Source of the DNA: Procambarus clarkii
Lineage: Eukaryota > Arthropoda > Malacostraca > Decapoda > Cambaridae
Length of the DNA: 64,000 nucleotides
Direction: 5' to 3'
Assembly: GCF_040958095.1 (NCBI RefSeq)
Contig: NC_091220.1
Location: 22,172,383 to 22,236,382, forward strand
Numbering within the stretch: position 1 is the first letter of the stretch; each line of letters begins with the position of its first letter. This document shows, in pieces, positions 10,745 through 21,334 of this stretch. The position numbers and the translations under genes were made by a program. The notes below the pieces were generated by a model. It ran no database searches. It saw nothing but the letters and a program-made list of their open reading frames with translations, and was not told the origin of the DNA.

Positions 10745-11140
10745 TGATTAATTTCGTGAAACCATTATAAATATACAGATAAAGAATATCTTTCTCTCAT
10801 TCTATCACAGATTACAATGGATAAGCTGGTGCTTGCAGCAATGGCCTTAGTGGTGTTGTTCATGGAGGCGCAAGTTCTGGCGGCAGTGATGATGGCGCTC
10901 TTGGATGCACTGGTCCTGGCGGTAATGGTGATGCTCTTGGTGGTTGTGGTCCTGGCTGTGGTGGTGGTGGTGCTTTTTGAGGTTCTGGTCCTAGTAGTGG
11001 AAGTATTGTTCTTGAAGGTCCTGGTCCTGGTGGTGGTGGTCAAATTGCTTGAGGCCATATTAGGACAACCCCGGGGCCCAGCAACCCCTCGGTGCGGTCC
11101 GCAACCAGTCACCCTTTTTTTTCTTACAAACCCGTCATGA
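10745..11140 (+). pseudogene. Gly-rich secreted protein gene, frame-disrupted
   Basis: A TATA box (TTATAAATATACAG, about 10766-10780) precedes an ATG at 10817. The first frame gives a hydrophobic signal-like start (MDKLVLAAMALVVLFMEA). The Gly-rich body (SSGGSDDGALG, CGPGCGGGG, GPGPGGGG) is read only in the next frame and contains a TGA. The repetitive GGT/CCT codons explain the artefactual poly-Val and poly-Thr frames on both strands. This looks like a decayed gene for a secreted glycine-rich (cuticle or antimicrobial-type) peptide. The function is inferred from composition only. Confidence 0.45.
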
Positions 11141-11387
11141 AAATGTTCACCTGACTCGTCATAATTTTCCTCTTACCAATCACACATATATCATATTGTC
11201 GAATATGGTAAAAAAACGACTAAGCTAGCTAACTAGCTAGTTAGGAATATAATTTCTAAACTGTATTAATATTGAGTATAATAATAAAAATTATTTATAG
11301 TTATGGATTTCATTAAATCACAATGATTCCTCCCTGGACAACAAACCATCCACCATCCTTCTTCTTCCAGCACAAGCGTACTCCTGA

Positions 11388-12916
11388 TTATACTTCCAAA
11401 AAACTTTCTTCTAACTTTTGAATACCCAATATAATATTATCTGTTTTAAGCGGATTCGCTCGAGATTTATCTGGGCGATGTTGGCAAACCTTTATAATGT
11501 TTCTGTTGTTATTTAACAACACCTCATATATCTCACCATCATGAAAATTTTCAAATGGTAATGATGGGGATATTGATGGTTTGGATATGCTTGATTCCCC
11601 TTGAAAGAAGATGTAATAAGGTGCTAAATCATTTCTAAAATGGGCTCGTAATACTTGTAATATATTCATCCTTTCTGCAGCATTAAAAGCCGTAGAGACA
11701 ATGTCTATAATGGCAACTGGTCGATAATTATGTACCATAAAGGAAGATGAATTGTTGTTTATAGAGTATAGATCAGTTTCTACTGTAAAAATGAAATCGA
11801 TCAAAGAATGGAGAATATGTTGGGGTATTAAATGTGGATGTGATGTCGATAACATCAGAGGATTTGAAATAACAAAATGACTTGGGTAAAAACGTAAAAT
11901 TCCATTATTACCATCCAACTTAGGGAATATATAAACACGAGATTGATTCAAACTCTCAGACGGAGTTGGATGATGGGGAGTACTATCTTCATGAACATGT
12001 TGATACATACTTAGATTTAAAGGAAGTTGAGCTTCTAATCTCCAAGAAGTATACCAGTAAATTGAAGTTCCCGAAGGCGGTGATATTTTAGGTACACCCT
12101 CAGTATTCATTGTTAAATCAGGTCCCGTCTCACTTTGTTGTAAATCTTCTGTTTCTAAAGTGAAAGGGAATATTTGGCTATGATCATTAGGAATGTATCG
12201 ATGATATAGAACTGTTTTGGTTGAATAATCTAGGAGGTAAGATGTTTTTATACAAAGATCACTTCCATCAAGAAAGCTAGCCATACCTACTAACATGCTT
12301 TCCCCACTGCTATCATCACTACTATTATGTTGTATATACTGGGCATCGTAAAAAGATTCCCCTTCATCACTAATATAAACAAATTCTAATGTGAGGGAAT
12401 CTAAACGAAAAACCACTTTTTTGTCACGGAATTTCTTATATTGAATAAAATATCTATTCTGTTGTGGTTCAATAATTAGGCGATAGTCTCCAATCCGCAT
12501 TTCTATAACCCTAGAAATATATTGCATGGATAGTTCACCCAAGGGAGCTAAATGAGCTTGAATAAGTGGATGTGCATATCCACATGACGCCGACATTCAC
12601 ATTCTTCTACAAAATGAGTATTTTTACAAATTAAATTTTGGTCAGTATTCTGTCCTACCGTCATTATAGCCTCAAATGAAATAGAAATTTTATGAGGGGG
12701 TAGGTTACGATTAGTCTTGATACATGAATGTATAATTTCCGTAGCAGAATACAATTTACCATTGTTTTTAAACATCGAATATTTATGAGCTGCATAGGCC
12801 ATTAAAATTTTATTTTGTAGAATTTCTCTACCATTTACAAAAATAGCATTTGCTAATATTTCATCGATTATTAAATTACATTTAACTTTCATTTTCGGGT
12901 TTAATTTTAATATCAA
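11388..12916 (-). pseudogene. lef-4-like: LEF-4-like mRNA capping enzyme (triphosphatase-guanylyltransferase), frameshifted
   Basis: Two overlapping frames, 12548-12916 and 11388-12596, together cover about 510 codons, close to the size of baculovirus-type LEF-4. The C-terminal frame has a guanylyltransferase motif I, PKLDGNNG, with the candidate GMP-accepting lysine at residue 226. It is followed by VETDLYSI (motif III-like, about 272), DGEIYEVL (motif IV-like, about 353) and a C-terminal IIKVCQHRPDKSRANP that fits motifs V/VI. Upstream, beta-strand segments with paired acidic residues (RVIEMRIGDYRLIIE) suit an RNA triphosphatase tunnel. A frameshift in 12548-12596 separates the two parts. 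LEF-4 caps viral late mRNAs as a subunit of the viral polymerase. A polymerase-subunit gene at 15.5 kb supports the call. Another capping or ligase-family protein is the main alternative. Confidence 0.62.
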
Positions 12917-13280
12917 TACAATTTTGAATTATCCAGTTATAGACTAGTATACTTGAATGTTTAAGACACTCTAACTGCCATTTAATATCGTCGCTTGATG
13001 ATTGATGTCTAAGAAAATATTCAAATAAAAAATATGGATAACTTTTAGAATTAACTAGCTTAGTTAAATCTTCACAGAGTTTTATTCCATAAACTTCTGT
13101 AATTATTTTATGTATTGTTTTCAAAAGGTATTTCAAAACGGTTGAATGGAAGGAATTGAAGAGTTTGATCATATCTACAGTTTCATCGTCCTTTAATATT
13201 GGTGGTAACTGTATTTTTTGTTTTTTTGGTGATTTTGATTTCATATGTTGATTTACAATACTATCCTTAATACGATTCAT
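12882..13280 (-). CDS. Unassigned viral-like protein, 132 residues
   Basis: Intact frame starting MNRIKDSIVN, overlapping the start of the capping-enzyme gene by about 35 bp on the same strand. A Lys/Pro-rich N-terminus is followed by a helical region. No known motif is seen. The tight overlap and shared strand with its neighbours are typical of compact viral genomes, which is the main reason for the viral assignment. Confidence 0.5.
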   Translation of the reverse strand: MNRIKDSIVNQHMKSKSPKKQKIQLPPILKDDETVDMIKLFNSFHSTVLKYLLKTIHKIITEVYGIKLCEDLTKLVNSKSYPYFLFEYFLRHQSSSDDIKWQLECLKHSSILVYNWIIQNCIDIKIKPENES

Positions 13281-13345
13281 TATGAAGAGAAAAAATGTTT
13301 AAAACTGCTTTCCCTAAAATTTCAATTTTAATTAATTCATCCTCT

Positions 13346-13627
13346 TCATTTGACAATATATGTTTTTTTTTTTCTTTTTCTTTTGGGTGATGGAACAGTT
13401 GACAATGGTACATTTTGACTTCTATTATAATAATAGTCTAATATATTATTAGTAACAGAATCCAGTAATGTATTTACAAATTTAGAGGGATCTTCTTTCA
13501 TTTTTAAAACAATAAAATTACTATCAACATTTTTATCAGACCCAGAACCTAGATTACTTAATGGTTCAATCACCTCCTGAAGTATGTCATCGACAAAGTC
13601 TTTACAAATTTGTTGACGTCGATTCAT
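13346..13627 (-). CDS. Unassigned viral-like protein, 93 residues
   Basis: Intact frame starting MNRRQQICKDFVDDILQEV and ending with a basic KRKRKKK stretch that resembles a nuclear localisation or nucleic-acid-binding tail. It lies 66 bp upstream of the previous gene on the same strand, completing a three-gene minus-strand cluster. No family is recognised. Confidence 0.45.
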   Translation of the reverse strand: MNRRQQICKDFVDDILQEVIEPLSNLGSGSDKNVDSNFIVLKMKEDPSKFVNTLLDSVTNNILDYYYNRSQNVPLSTVPSPKRKRKKKTYIVK

Positions 13628-13639
13628 TGTTAAGTTTTA

Positions 13640-14640
13640 TAAGACTAAAAAAAAAAAGAATTAATCTCCTTTTATGCCTTTCTAAAAAAAAAATACTATA
13701 GAAATTTAGTTTTCTATTTACCATTCCAAATACAATTATTTAGGACAAAATTCCAATAAAACCATGATTATATATGTTCGTTGCCATTTATTTAAATTGT
13801 TCAATTGTATTCGACCAAACTGCCGAATTTTATATTGCTTACTAAAATACAATATAACTAGAATGTGGAATGAAATCAGTCTCTCTATTTTTTCAAGCTC
13901 CTTCACTCATATATTAAAAATATTTCTATCAATCTTAAAGTACTATACAAAACAGTATGTTATCATTCAAATAGCCATTGATTGAGGTGCTTATCAGAGT
14001 CAGTCTCTGAAAAATCTTCAAATCAAGTAACATGAAGAAAAACACCATAACTAAGTATTTACAATCACATATAGTTGGGAGAAGAGCTGCTTCTGTGAAG
14101 TTCAGAAAGACTGTTGTTGGACTTTACCTCTTTAACTTCATCTGTTCACCAATCCCTGAAAATTAAAATAATGAATTTATGATTTTTCAAGGATTTTCGT
14201 AAACCCATGAAACCAGGAACATTCATTTTTAATAGCTTAATTTTCAACAAATTTCAAATAATAAATATATTTGGATGTCCAAAACTAAAACTAAAATATA
14301 CACTTACTTACCACAACCATTTCCTTCTGATAAACTTTCTGTGTCTGAATTCCATAATATCAGTGACGATGAATCTTCTTGGTTCTCTGGCGCAGGGAGA
14401 GGGTTGTACTTATCTGATTAATATTGCTGTTGTTTGATGCTTTAGGTAAGGTTGTGACGAGCTGCGATGTAAGGTTTTTGGATAATGAAGCTGTCGATTG
14501 AAGGTGAAGATCATCATCCTCCCATTTATGAGGGGATGAAGGTGAGGCAGAATTGGTAGTTTTGTTAGAGATGGGGAAAGATTTTGGCACCTTCCCTAGC
14601 CCTCACTCAATGATGATAACTTAGAAGATGAGAAAGAATA
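13640..14640. other. Non-viral-looking spacer
   Basis: AT-rich DNA between the minus-strand cluster and the plus-strand viral genes. It contains a small open frame at 14031-14165 (MKKNTITKYLQSHIVG start) and a Ser/Thr-rich minus frame at 14360-14590. Neither shows recognisable domains or conserved signals. Confidence 0.3.
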
Positions 14641-14655
14641 TTTGCATTGAGCATC

Positions 14656-14845
14656 AAATAATAAACTTTAACTTTCCTCATCGTATCCCTTCTGCCTACC
14701 CACCACCCACACCATCCCTCCTGTCTGCAGCAAGTACACACTCGTTTGGGTTCTACCTAAATAATAAACTTTACTTTCCTCATTGTATTCTTCCTACCTA
14801 CCCACCACTCACACCATCCGTACACACACTCGTGGGTTCTACGTA
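14656..14845 (+). repeat. Imperfect 102-bp direct duplication
   Basis: AATAATAAACTTTA, then a C/T-rich tract with CCTACCCACCAC and ACACCATCC, then TGGGTTCTAC. The block occurs at about 14658 and again at about 14760. Confidence 0.8.
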
Positions 14846-14879
14846 ACTTTTTTTAAATACTATAAAAAATAGGAAAACA

Positions 14880-15278
14880 GTGACATTGGACACACTAAGT
14901 ATACCACCCAATTTAATCCATGGAAATTCTATACGAACAAGAAAAAGAAATCTCACACAATCTTCATCACCATCGAGAGAAAATGAAGATCCATTAGAGA
15001 CTGAAATTATAAGTGACCATCAAAATGCTGCAATAGAAACTGAAATTCCTTCTTTTAAAACAGAAATAAGATCATTAAAAGAAAAGAAAATAACTTCATA
15101 CATAAATTATCAGATGGAAAAAATATTAATAATAACTATTTTTATTCTATTTTTAGTAAGTCTTTGGGAAAATAATTGAATTTTGGGGATAATTATTTTA
15201 CTAACTATGTTTTTGATTAAACCTATCCTTAGTAAAATAATAGCAGGATGGCTCATTGATTTTCAAATCGTAACGACT
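14880..15278 (+). pseudogene. Small membrane protein, viral-like, in-frame TGA
   Basis: The frame opens without an ATG (nearest possible start is a GTG at 14880), so the 5' end is lost or mutated. It encodes a polar N-terminus with repeated ETEI motifs, then a transmembrane helix (ILIITIFILFLVSLW). After a TGA at 15177-15179 the same frame continues into a second hydrophobic helix (ILGIIILLTMFLIKPIL) and a basic end. Two adjacent helices suggest a C-terminally anchored envelope-type protein. A natural stop at the TGA is possible. It sits head-to-tail with the polymerase gene. No family is recognised. Confidence 0.42.
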
Positions 15279-15508
15279 AAAAAAAAAAAAAAAAAAAAAA
15301 TATATAATTGTTTATAGGCTGAATTAAAATTAAATTGTTACACTTTTATTTTATTTACGTTTTAAGACTTTTGTTGTAATAAAAATCTCAACAAAATCTA
15401 TTTACTATGTATTTCAATTCCAGGGATAAAAGATACTTACAATATATATATTTTTTTATTAACTAAAGTATAAATTTCATTTCATTTCCATATAATTATT
15501 ATATAATA
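15180..15508. other. AT-rich leader upstream of polymerase-like gene
   Basis: Contains a poly-A run at about 15279-15300 and TA-rich sequence directly before the ATG at 15509 (AATAATGATTAAC). No gene is seen beyond the tail of the preceding membrane-protein frame. Confidence 0.4.
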
Positions 15509-18225
15509 ATGATTAACACAAGAGGTATTTTCAATTATCGGCATCGACAATGGGCTTTACCTGGTGGAAACCTTAAACCCTGTCCTAAATGTTCGATCAT
15601 TGATTCAGCCAATGCTGAATTAGAATTATTTCTTAGACACAGTCTCTACAATAAGCTTCAAATCGAAAATAATAGTTTTGAAAAGTTATTTAAAATTTAC
15701 CCTGGCATAACATTTCATCTGAGTAATCAACCATATCTACTAAAATCCAAAAGTGATGAATCCCAATTTATAAAATATTATCTAGATCGCAAATTGGTAC
15801 TAGGGGTAGGACTACAACTTCCTGAATGGGATAATGACAAGCGACTAGCAGATTATGCCAAGTATAATTTTGCAGTGCCTGTAATGAAAAGTGGTCAAAT
15901 GTGGCAAATGTTGGTAGAAGATCCTGAGAGACCTATTGATTATGAACAATGGAAGTGCTGGCAAAGTAATCGGCTAATCCCCCCAAATACACATTTTCCG
16001 TTTAAATGTCTTATATGTGAAAACTTTCCCTTTGACGTTTATCCGGGCAATTTCATTGTGAGTGAATCTGTATGTTCCATCAAGTCGATAATATGGCCAG
16101 ATCGTCGACGTCCTCATTTTAGCAGAAAAGAAAAAGCAGTTATTATTTATGAAGAATCTAAGATTAAAAAATGGCCTTTTCTCTCTTCCTATATAAACCA
16201 GGATATTAATCATTTAGGAAATATGGCAATCTTTACAACTGGTGAAATATTTATTAATTGTTTTTTAAATCTAGCTATACGCAAAGTAAATGCTACACTA
16301 CTCCATAACAAGGTGGTTAAAATTTTGAAAGATCTTTACCATTCACTTTCTCAAGAAAATTTAACAGTTTTAATGGAATATTATCGATTAAAAAGGAGCG
16401 ATGCTAACAAAAATAATCTTAAAATTCTGGAAAATTATACATCCAATCATAATAATAATAATAATAATATGAATGAAGGGAACAATGATATAAGATTAAA
16501 ATTATCAGGACCACGAGTAGCTATGATTGCAATTAATCCTTTGAAAGTTAAAGCCACTGCTATTCGGTGTGGTCATATTGATGAGAGTATTACGCAAACA
16601 AAAATATTAAGCAATTCTGCAAGTATAAATACTTTAAATGAAAATAATGGTGGTAATTCATTTAATAATAGCGGGAATAATGAATGGAATAAAATTGGTC
16701 GGTTTAGTCGGAATTATTCATCTAATTCATATGCTAATATATGTCTGGTGGCATGTGGATTACAAAAATTATTGCCTAAAGATTTCAAAGCCAAAGAGCC
16801 TAAATCTATAACGGTAAGTGAGGTCGGTTTCATTGATTTACTCAATACACCTGATACTCATCAACGATGTGGTATCATATTAGAAATGATACCTGATGTG
16901 ATAATCGCCTCTACCAGCATGTGTAATTCACAACCTGATAAATTCTTATTTACATATCTCCCTCAACTAAGACAAGTGGGAAATCCTTCACAACTTGATC
17001 AGTTAGAATCTAAATATGTCTACATAATTATTCATAATAAACTGTTTAATTTCCCATTAGATTCGATCAAGAATGGTTCTGCAGCTCAACATTTTTTTCC
17101 TCATTTGCCTCTAGTTCAATGGGAATATGTTTGTTTATTTGGAGTAGACAATTTATACCGATTTGTTCAATATATTTTGAAATTAAATATCGCCTGTATA
17201 GAATTATTAGAATACAAAAAAAATCAACTGTGGATATTCACCAGTCTGCCACGTATGTCTTATAAAATTTTACCCAATGGCCAACTCTATACGTCTAAGG
17301 AAATAGACACTTTTCAAATGGAGGCTAATCCATTTTTTTATTTACCACCTCAAATGCAACCTCAGATTTTTCTCAGAAAAGAAAATAGTGATCTCAAAGA
17401 GGATTTTGAATTACTCTATATTGGTTATGACCGGGAAAAAATACCTAATATTATGGGCCAAATGCTCGAGCGATTAGCCGTCCTAATGCTGCCCATCCCC
17501 CTCGAATTAGTAACAGTCTGCAATTGTATCGTCATTATGCTGGTATTTCTGTCAATACTCATTCTGTAGGTGAAATTCATCAAAATACAGTTATTCATAC
17601 TTTATACACAACATCTCGAATGAGTAAACTTTTACCCATTCCTTGTCAAAATCCTATGGTGGCAGTAGTAAACTGGCACAATCCCGAAGACAGTATTACA
17701 GTTAAACAAGATAGTATAGACTGTGGGTTATTTTCAGGTGTTTCTTATGAAACATCAATTGTTCGATATAATTATGGATCAGGACAGAATGCACTACCAA
17801 CTTTTTGTCAGACCTATTTTGATCAGCATACCCCACTTCAACGTGGTGTTCAGTTGGGAATTTTAAAAGGGGTTAATCCCAAGTGTCAAGAAGATAATAG
17901 TTTGCTTAATTTTACAAATGGAGAAATAGAATTCGTTCACATAGATGCCAATACTCTTGCTCTTATTTGGAATGGTAAAATTGGGGATTTAAAAGAGCCT
18001 ATATATGACGATTCTGTTCCAGTATCCACAGGGACGAAGAATGGAAAAGGGAGTCGAAATGACTACCGAGTTACAGTAAATGATCCACACCACCCTTCCC
18101 TTGAACGGCAACAACGGTTGAAGAAATCAGCTATAAAAACTGGCTCTTTGCCACAAGGAAAAATAACTGCAGTGACTGGAAATCACCTCAGCTATAAAAA
18201 CTGGCTCTTTGCCACAAGGACATAA
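15509..18225 (+). pseudogene. lef-8-like: RPB2/LEF-8-like DNA-directed RNA polymerase subunit, frameshifted and 3' truncated
   Basis: Two overlapping frames (15509-17569 and 17524-18225) cover about 900 codons. The second contains NPEDSITVKQDSIDCGLF (from its residue 53). This corresponds to the highly conserved N-x-EDS...S..D.G.F signature of second-largest RNA polymerase subunits. It is preceded by TLYTTSRMSKLL and followed by a block matching the next part of the subunit. A one-base change near 17470-17490 shifts the frame just before this block. The sequence ends before the C-terminal catalytic region, so the 3' end is missing. An Asn-rich insert lies near codon 313. In baculoviruses and nudiviruses this subunit (LEF-8) forms the late-gene polymerase with LEF-4, LEF-9 and P47. 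Strong divergence from cellular RPB2 and the nearby capping gene favour LEF-8. An NCLDV-type subunit is the alternative. Confidence 0.7.
18128..18220 (+). repeat. 32-bp direct repeat at the 3' end of the polymerase-like gene
   Basis: CAGCTATAAAAACTGGCTCT plus 12 further bases occurs at 18128-18159 and 18189-18220, identical, with a 29-bp spacer. It marks the point where recognisable coding similarity ends. Confidence 0.9.
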
Positions 18226-18550
18226 CCTGTGTTAGAATTGGAGTAAGTGAAGAATGTGTGTTATGCAATCGGTAAATAACTTTATTCTTCCTTCTTTTTC
18301 TTCTTCTTCTTCTTTTGCACTGGGGAAGCCGGCCGAGTGACTGACCAGAGAGACAGAATCATACGTTGCTGATAGAAACAGTCCTGTAAAACAGGTAATA
18401 AGGCGTAAGTAAGGTTAATATTTTGTGTCTCTTATATAGAAATTACCACTTGATTTATGTTATCTTACTTAATGTGTCTAAGAATCTGGTCATAACTATT
18501 GACTTTAAATAAACTTTCAATTGGAGTATGTGTGTATATATGGATGACTG
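18226..18550. other. Non-coding, TTC-rich stretch
   Basis: Includes a TTCTTC run at about 18284-18313. No gene is seen. The base composition shifts towards that of the host-like flank. Confidence 0.4.
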
Positions 18551-18557
18551 ATCTTAC

Positions 18558-18735
18558 CTGCAGCTGATTGTTGGTTCTGATGTCCAACAATGAGGTTATT
18601 ATTAGCAGAGATCTGGATGTAAACGGCAGTGTCCCCCTTGACCTTGATCTTCTCGGGACTGACCATTGTGTCAGCCTCAACTCTCGTGGAAACTAGTAGA
18701 CACAAAACTATTATCTTGAATACTTCCCCTTCCAT
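18558..18735 (-). CDS. First coding exon of a small secreted protein
   Basis: ATG at 18735 followed by a signal-peptide-like segment (FKIIVLCLLVSTRVEA) and a mature part with GDTAVYIQISANNNLIVGHQ. The exon ends at CTGCAG|GTAAGA, a good donor at 18557. Later exons are not found within the next kilobase. Host-type gene structure and less AT-rich DNA set it apart from the viral genes. Function unknown. A secreted lectin- or cytokine-like protein cannot be excluded. Confidence 0.5.
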
Positions 18736-19343
18736 GCTCTTCTGTACATACAAAACCCAGCACGAGATGCCGTCAGAGTAGCAGGCGCCGGCCCTGTCAA
18801 ACGTGTATGAGCAGTTTTTTTTTTTTTTGCCTGCTCTCTCCACTGTGTGGGTATTCTTATTATATTCTACTCTAGATAATTAATTCTCTCCAATAACTGG
18901 ATATTATTCTACTGGAGATAATTAATTCTCTCAAATAGCGGGTGCTGTAGCTGTAGGAGAATGAGTTTTCTTGTAGGATGTTGGTTAGACTGCTGTGGTT
19001 TTGAACACTGTGGTGGCGACACGCGCCATCTTATATACAGCGAGGTTACCTCAGCCAGACTCCAGGGCGTAATATAAGCTTAGGTTGACTTATTCAGCTT
19101 GTCTTATCAGCCATAATGTTTATTATTTTTTTTAGATCAGGTGACCCAGAGTACATCATCAACATTAAGAAAGAAGTACCCCCTAATAAACTTCGGTCAC
19201 ACTTACTTCACACTACCATCCATGTTCACTGGTCCAGATCCTAAAAATCATGTATATTATTACTCTTGTTAACTACTGATTTTAAATCTTCCACAGCTCT
19301 TAGATTTTCAGGACCTTCAGTGAGTGTGAGTATATCAATCTCT
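18736..19343. other. Upstream region of secreted-protein exon
   Basis: Contains two near copies of TTCTACT(C/G)(T/G)AGATAATTAATTCTCTC (about 18866 and 18908), one T-tract and no gene. Confidence 0.4.
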
Positions 19344-19347
19344 TTAT

Positions 19348-20921
19348 CCCTTAAACTGCGCATGGCGTATATATACGCCCTGAGTAACATGTCCCATGGT
19401 GCGCATGGCGTATATATACGCCATAGGGTGCCAGGCCTGATTCAAATGGCCCGCGGCTACACAGGGTTCACAGTAGCTTCCTCAGGGCTCTTGTAAACAG
19501 ATGCCATTTAAAAAAAAAATCGTGGGCAATATTCTCAGGTGTGAGAGGCACAGTACTGTTGGAGCAACCAAGGCCGGCGTACGCAGCATGAGCGAACAGC
19601 ACTGATGTTCAGCTTGTGACCACAGCATCGCCGAAAAATGTCAAAATAAATATATAATTGTTATTATTTAGCGATGACAATATTACAGATGACCAATGAC
19701 TGTGATATAAATAACCAGGGTTGTGATTATAGCAGGATTGTTGTAATAATTAGCGCTGTGGGAGGAGTGATGCTGAGAGATGGAGGGAGACAGCATAGTT
19801 TACTGACTGTGTGGCTAGCTGTTATTGTTTGCATTCACCATACCAGGTCAGTGGTTCTCTATGGTGAACACAAATGTAGATACTTATATATAATGTGTGT
19901 ATTAGTGTATTAACAGCAAAAGGATTATGCTGGGAGGAGCCATATGGGTGACGGAGGTGACGTCGTCTGCACGATTTGTCTAGCTGTTTAGAGGGTGGCC
20001 ACTATGCTCTTTGGGTGCACTACAAGCTTAGGTGTACAGTTACGGTGCATAAAACATGTAGATATTTATATATAATATGTGTATATAGGGTAATAACACT
20101 GCAAAAGTTATTGTTGGGGGAGAAACTTTAGTGCGTGTGACCTTGAAAGAGTGAGGGGAGCCACCAGCCGCCATCTGTGTATAGCGTCGACTCTTAGTGC
20201 CTGAAATAACTATATCAGCTTAGCTGTACAGTTGTGGAGAACAAAATATATACATACTTATATATAACGTCTGTATAGTGTAATAACACCACAAATGGTA
20301 TTGTTGGGGGAGAAAGTTTAGTGCGTGTGTTGAGGGAGTGGCAGCGAGTGGCTGGCTGGTGTGTGGCGGTAACTCCTCGTTGCTTTTCGACCCTCAATAC
20401 CAACTTAGTGGTTCGTTATGGTGACCAAAACATGCCAATACTTATATATAACCTGTGTATAGAGTGTAATAGCAGCAAAACTATTTGTTTATTGTTTTAT
20501 AAACATAATAATTGAATCACTAATATGCACATCATACTTTTGAGTATAGCGATTATTAAGCACTTTTATTATATAAATATATTACAATACACACTATTGA
20601 ATAATATTACTGCAAAAAAACTAAGAAAAAATCAATCGGAGACATTGAAACAATTAGGTAATAATATCTTTGTGGCAACTCCCATCTGTCAACGCGGGTG
20701 ACGCTGACTGGGTCTGACGACCGCTCTGTCAACGCCCACTTTTTGCCAGACTTCCTCGGTCAATTGCGCCCAAAATATGTCACCTACGATTTTTTTTTTA
20801 TTTTTTCTGTGCTCAGGGGACACAAATTAACATGTTTAGAAGACGAAAAAAAAAAATTTTTTTTTTTTTTTCTTGCGCACAGGGGTGTAAATGTCCCAAG
20901 GACCCCTGAGCAGTGTAAGGG
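19348..20921 (+). mobile_element. Non-autonomous DNA transposon with CCCTTA terminal repeats (piggyBac-like ends)
   Basis: The left end CCCTTAAACTGCGC and the right end GAGCAGTGTAAGGG are inverted repeats (11 of 12 outer bases match). Both ends are flanked by TTAT (19344-19347 and 20922-20925), a likely 4-bp target duplication. CCC ends and a TTAA-like 4-bp target are typical of piggyBac-type elements. No transposase frame is present. Near the left end CATGGCGTATATATACGCC occurs twice and is itself palindromic. The interior holds the tandem array listed next. Confidence 0.72.
19750..20500 (+). repeat. Tandem array, four units of about 185-190 bp
   Basis: The landmark ACTTATATATAA followed by a GTGTAATAAC(A)...GCAAAA block recurs at about 19879, 20063, 20250 and 20439. 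Each unit also contains GTTGGGGGAGAAA or a variant. It is internal to the transposon. Short open frames across it are not conserved between units. Confidence 0.8.
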
Positions 20922-20925
20922 TTAT

Positions 20926-21330
20926 ACAGTCTATTTCAGCATCACTACAAAAATTATACAATTACAGAATGCAAACTATAACTTATCCTCTGAGATGATA
21001 ATATACCTTTATCTTATAAGATAAAACTATAAATTATATCCTTTTCCCCAATTTGAATTATATCATAATGAGTTGGGGATTACAGATTACTTTTCTCCCT
21101 GAAACACCAATTATTCATCTACTAACTAGGATATAATTCAAAATTTAAAATAATATACAAACTATATTATAATGGTGTTGATGAAAAGATTTTTATCACA
21201 TCAGTTGCTAAAAGAAGATAATCAAATTTTATTTTCACCACACATATATATATTTAAGGAATCTGATATAGATTTATGTTAATTATACTTTTGTATAAGA
21301 GGAGGCAGGAAGTTCCAAGGCAATCATAAT
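20926..21330. other. AT-rich flank before interrupted viral-like gene
   Basis: No gene seen. TATCCTTTTCCCCAATTTGAA (about 21038) recurs as TATCCTTTTCCCCAGTTTGAA at about 24629, beyond the interrupted gene, suggesting a related flanking repeat. Confidence 0.4.
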
Positions 21331-21334
21331 AGTC

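Noticed and set aside
10765-11112. Thr/Arg-rich minus-strand protein opposite the Gly-rich gene
   Set aside because: The frame is a mirror of GGT/CCT-type repeat codons. The plus strand has the TATA box and signal-like start.
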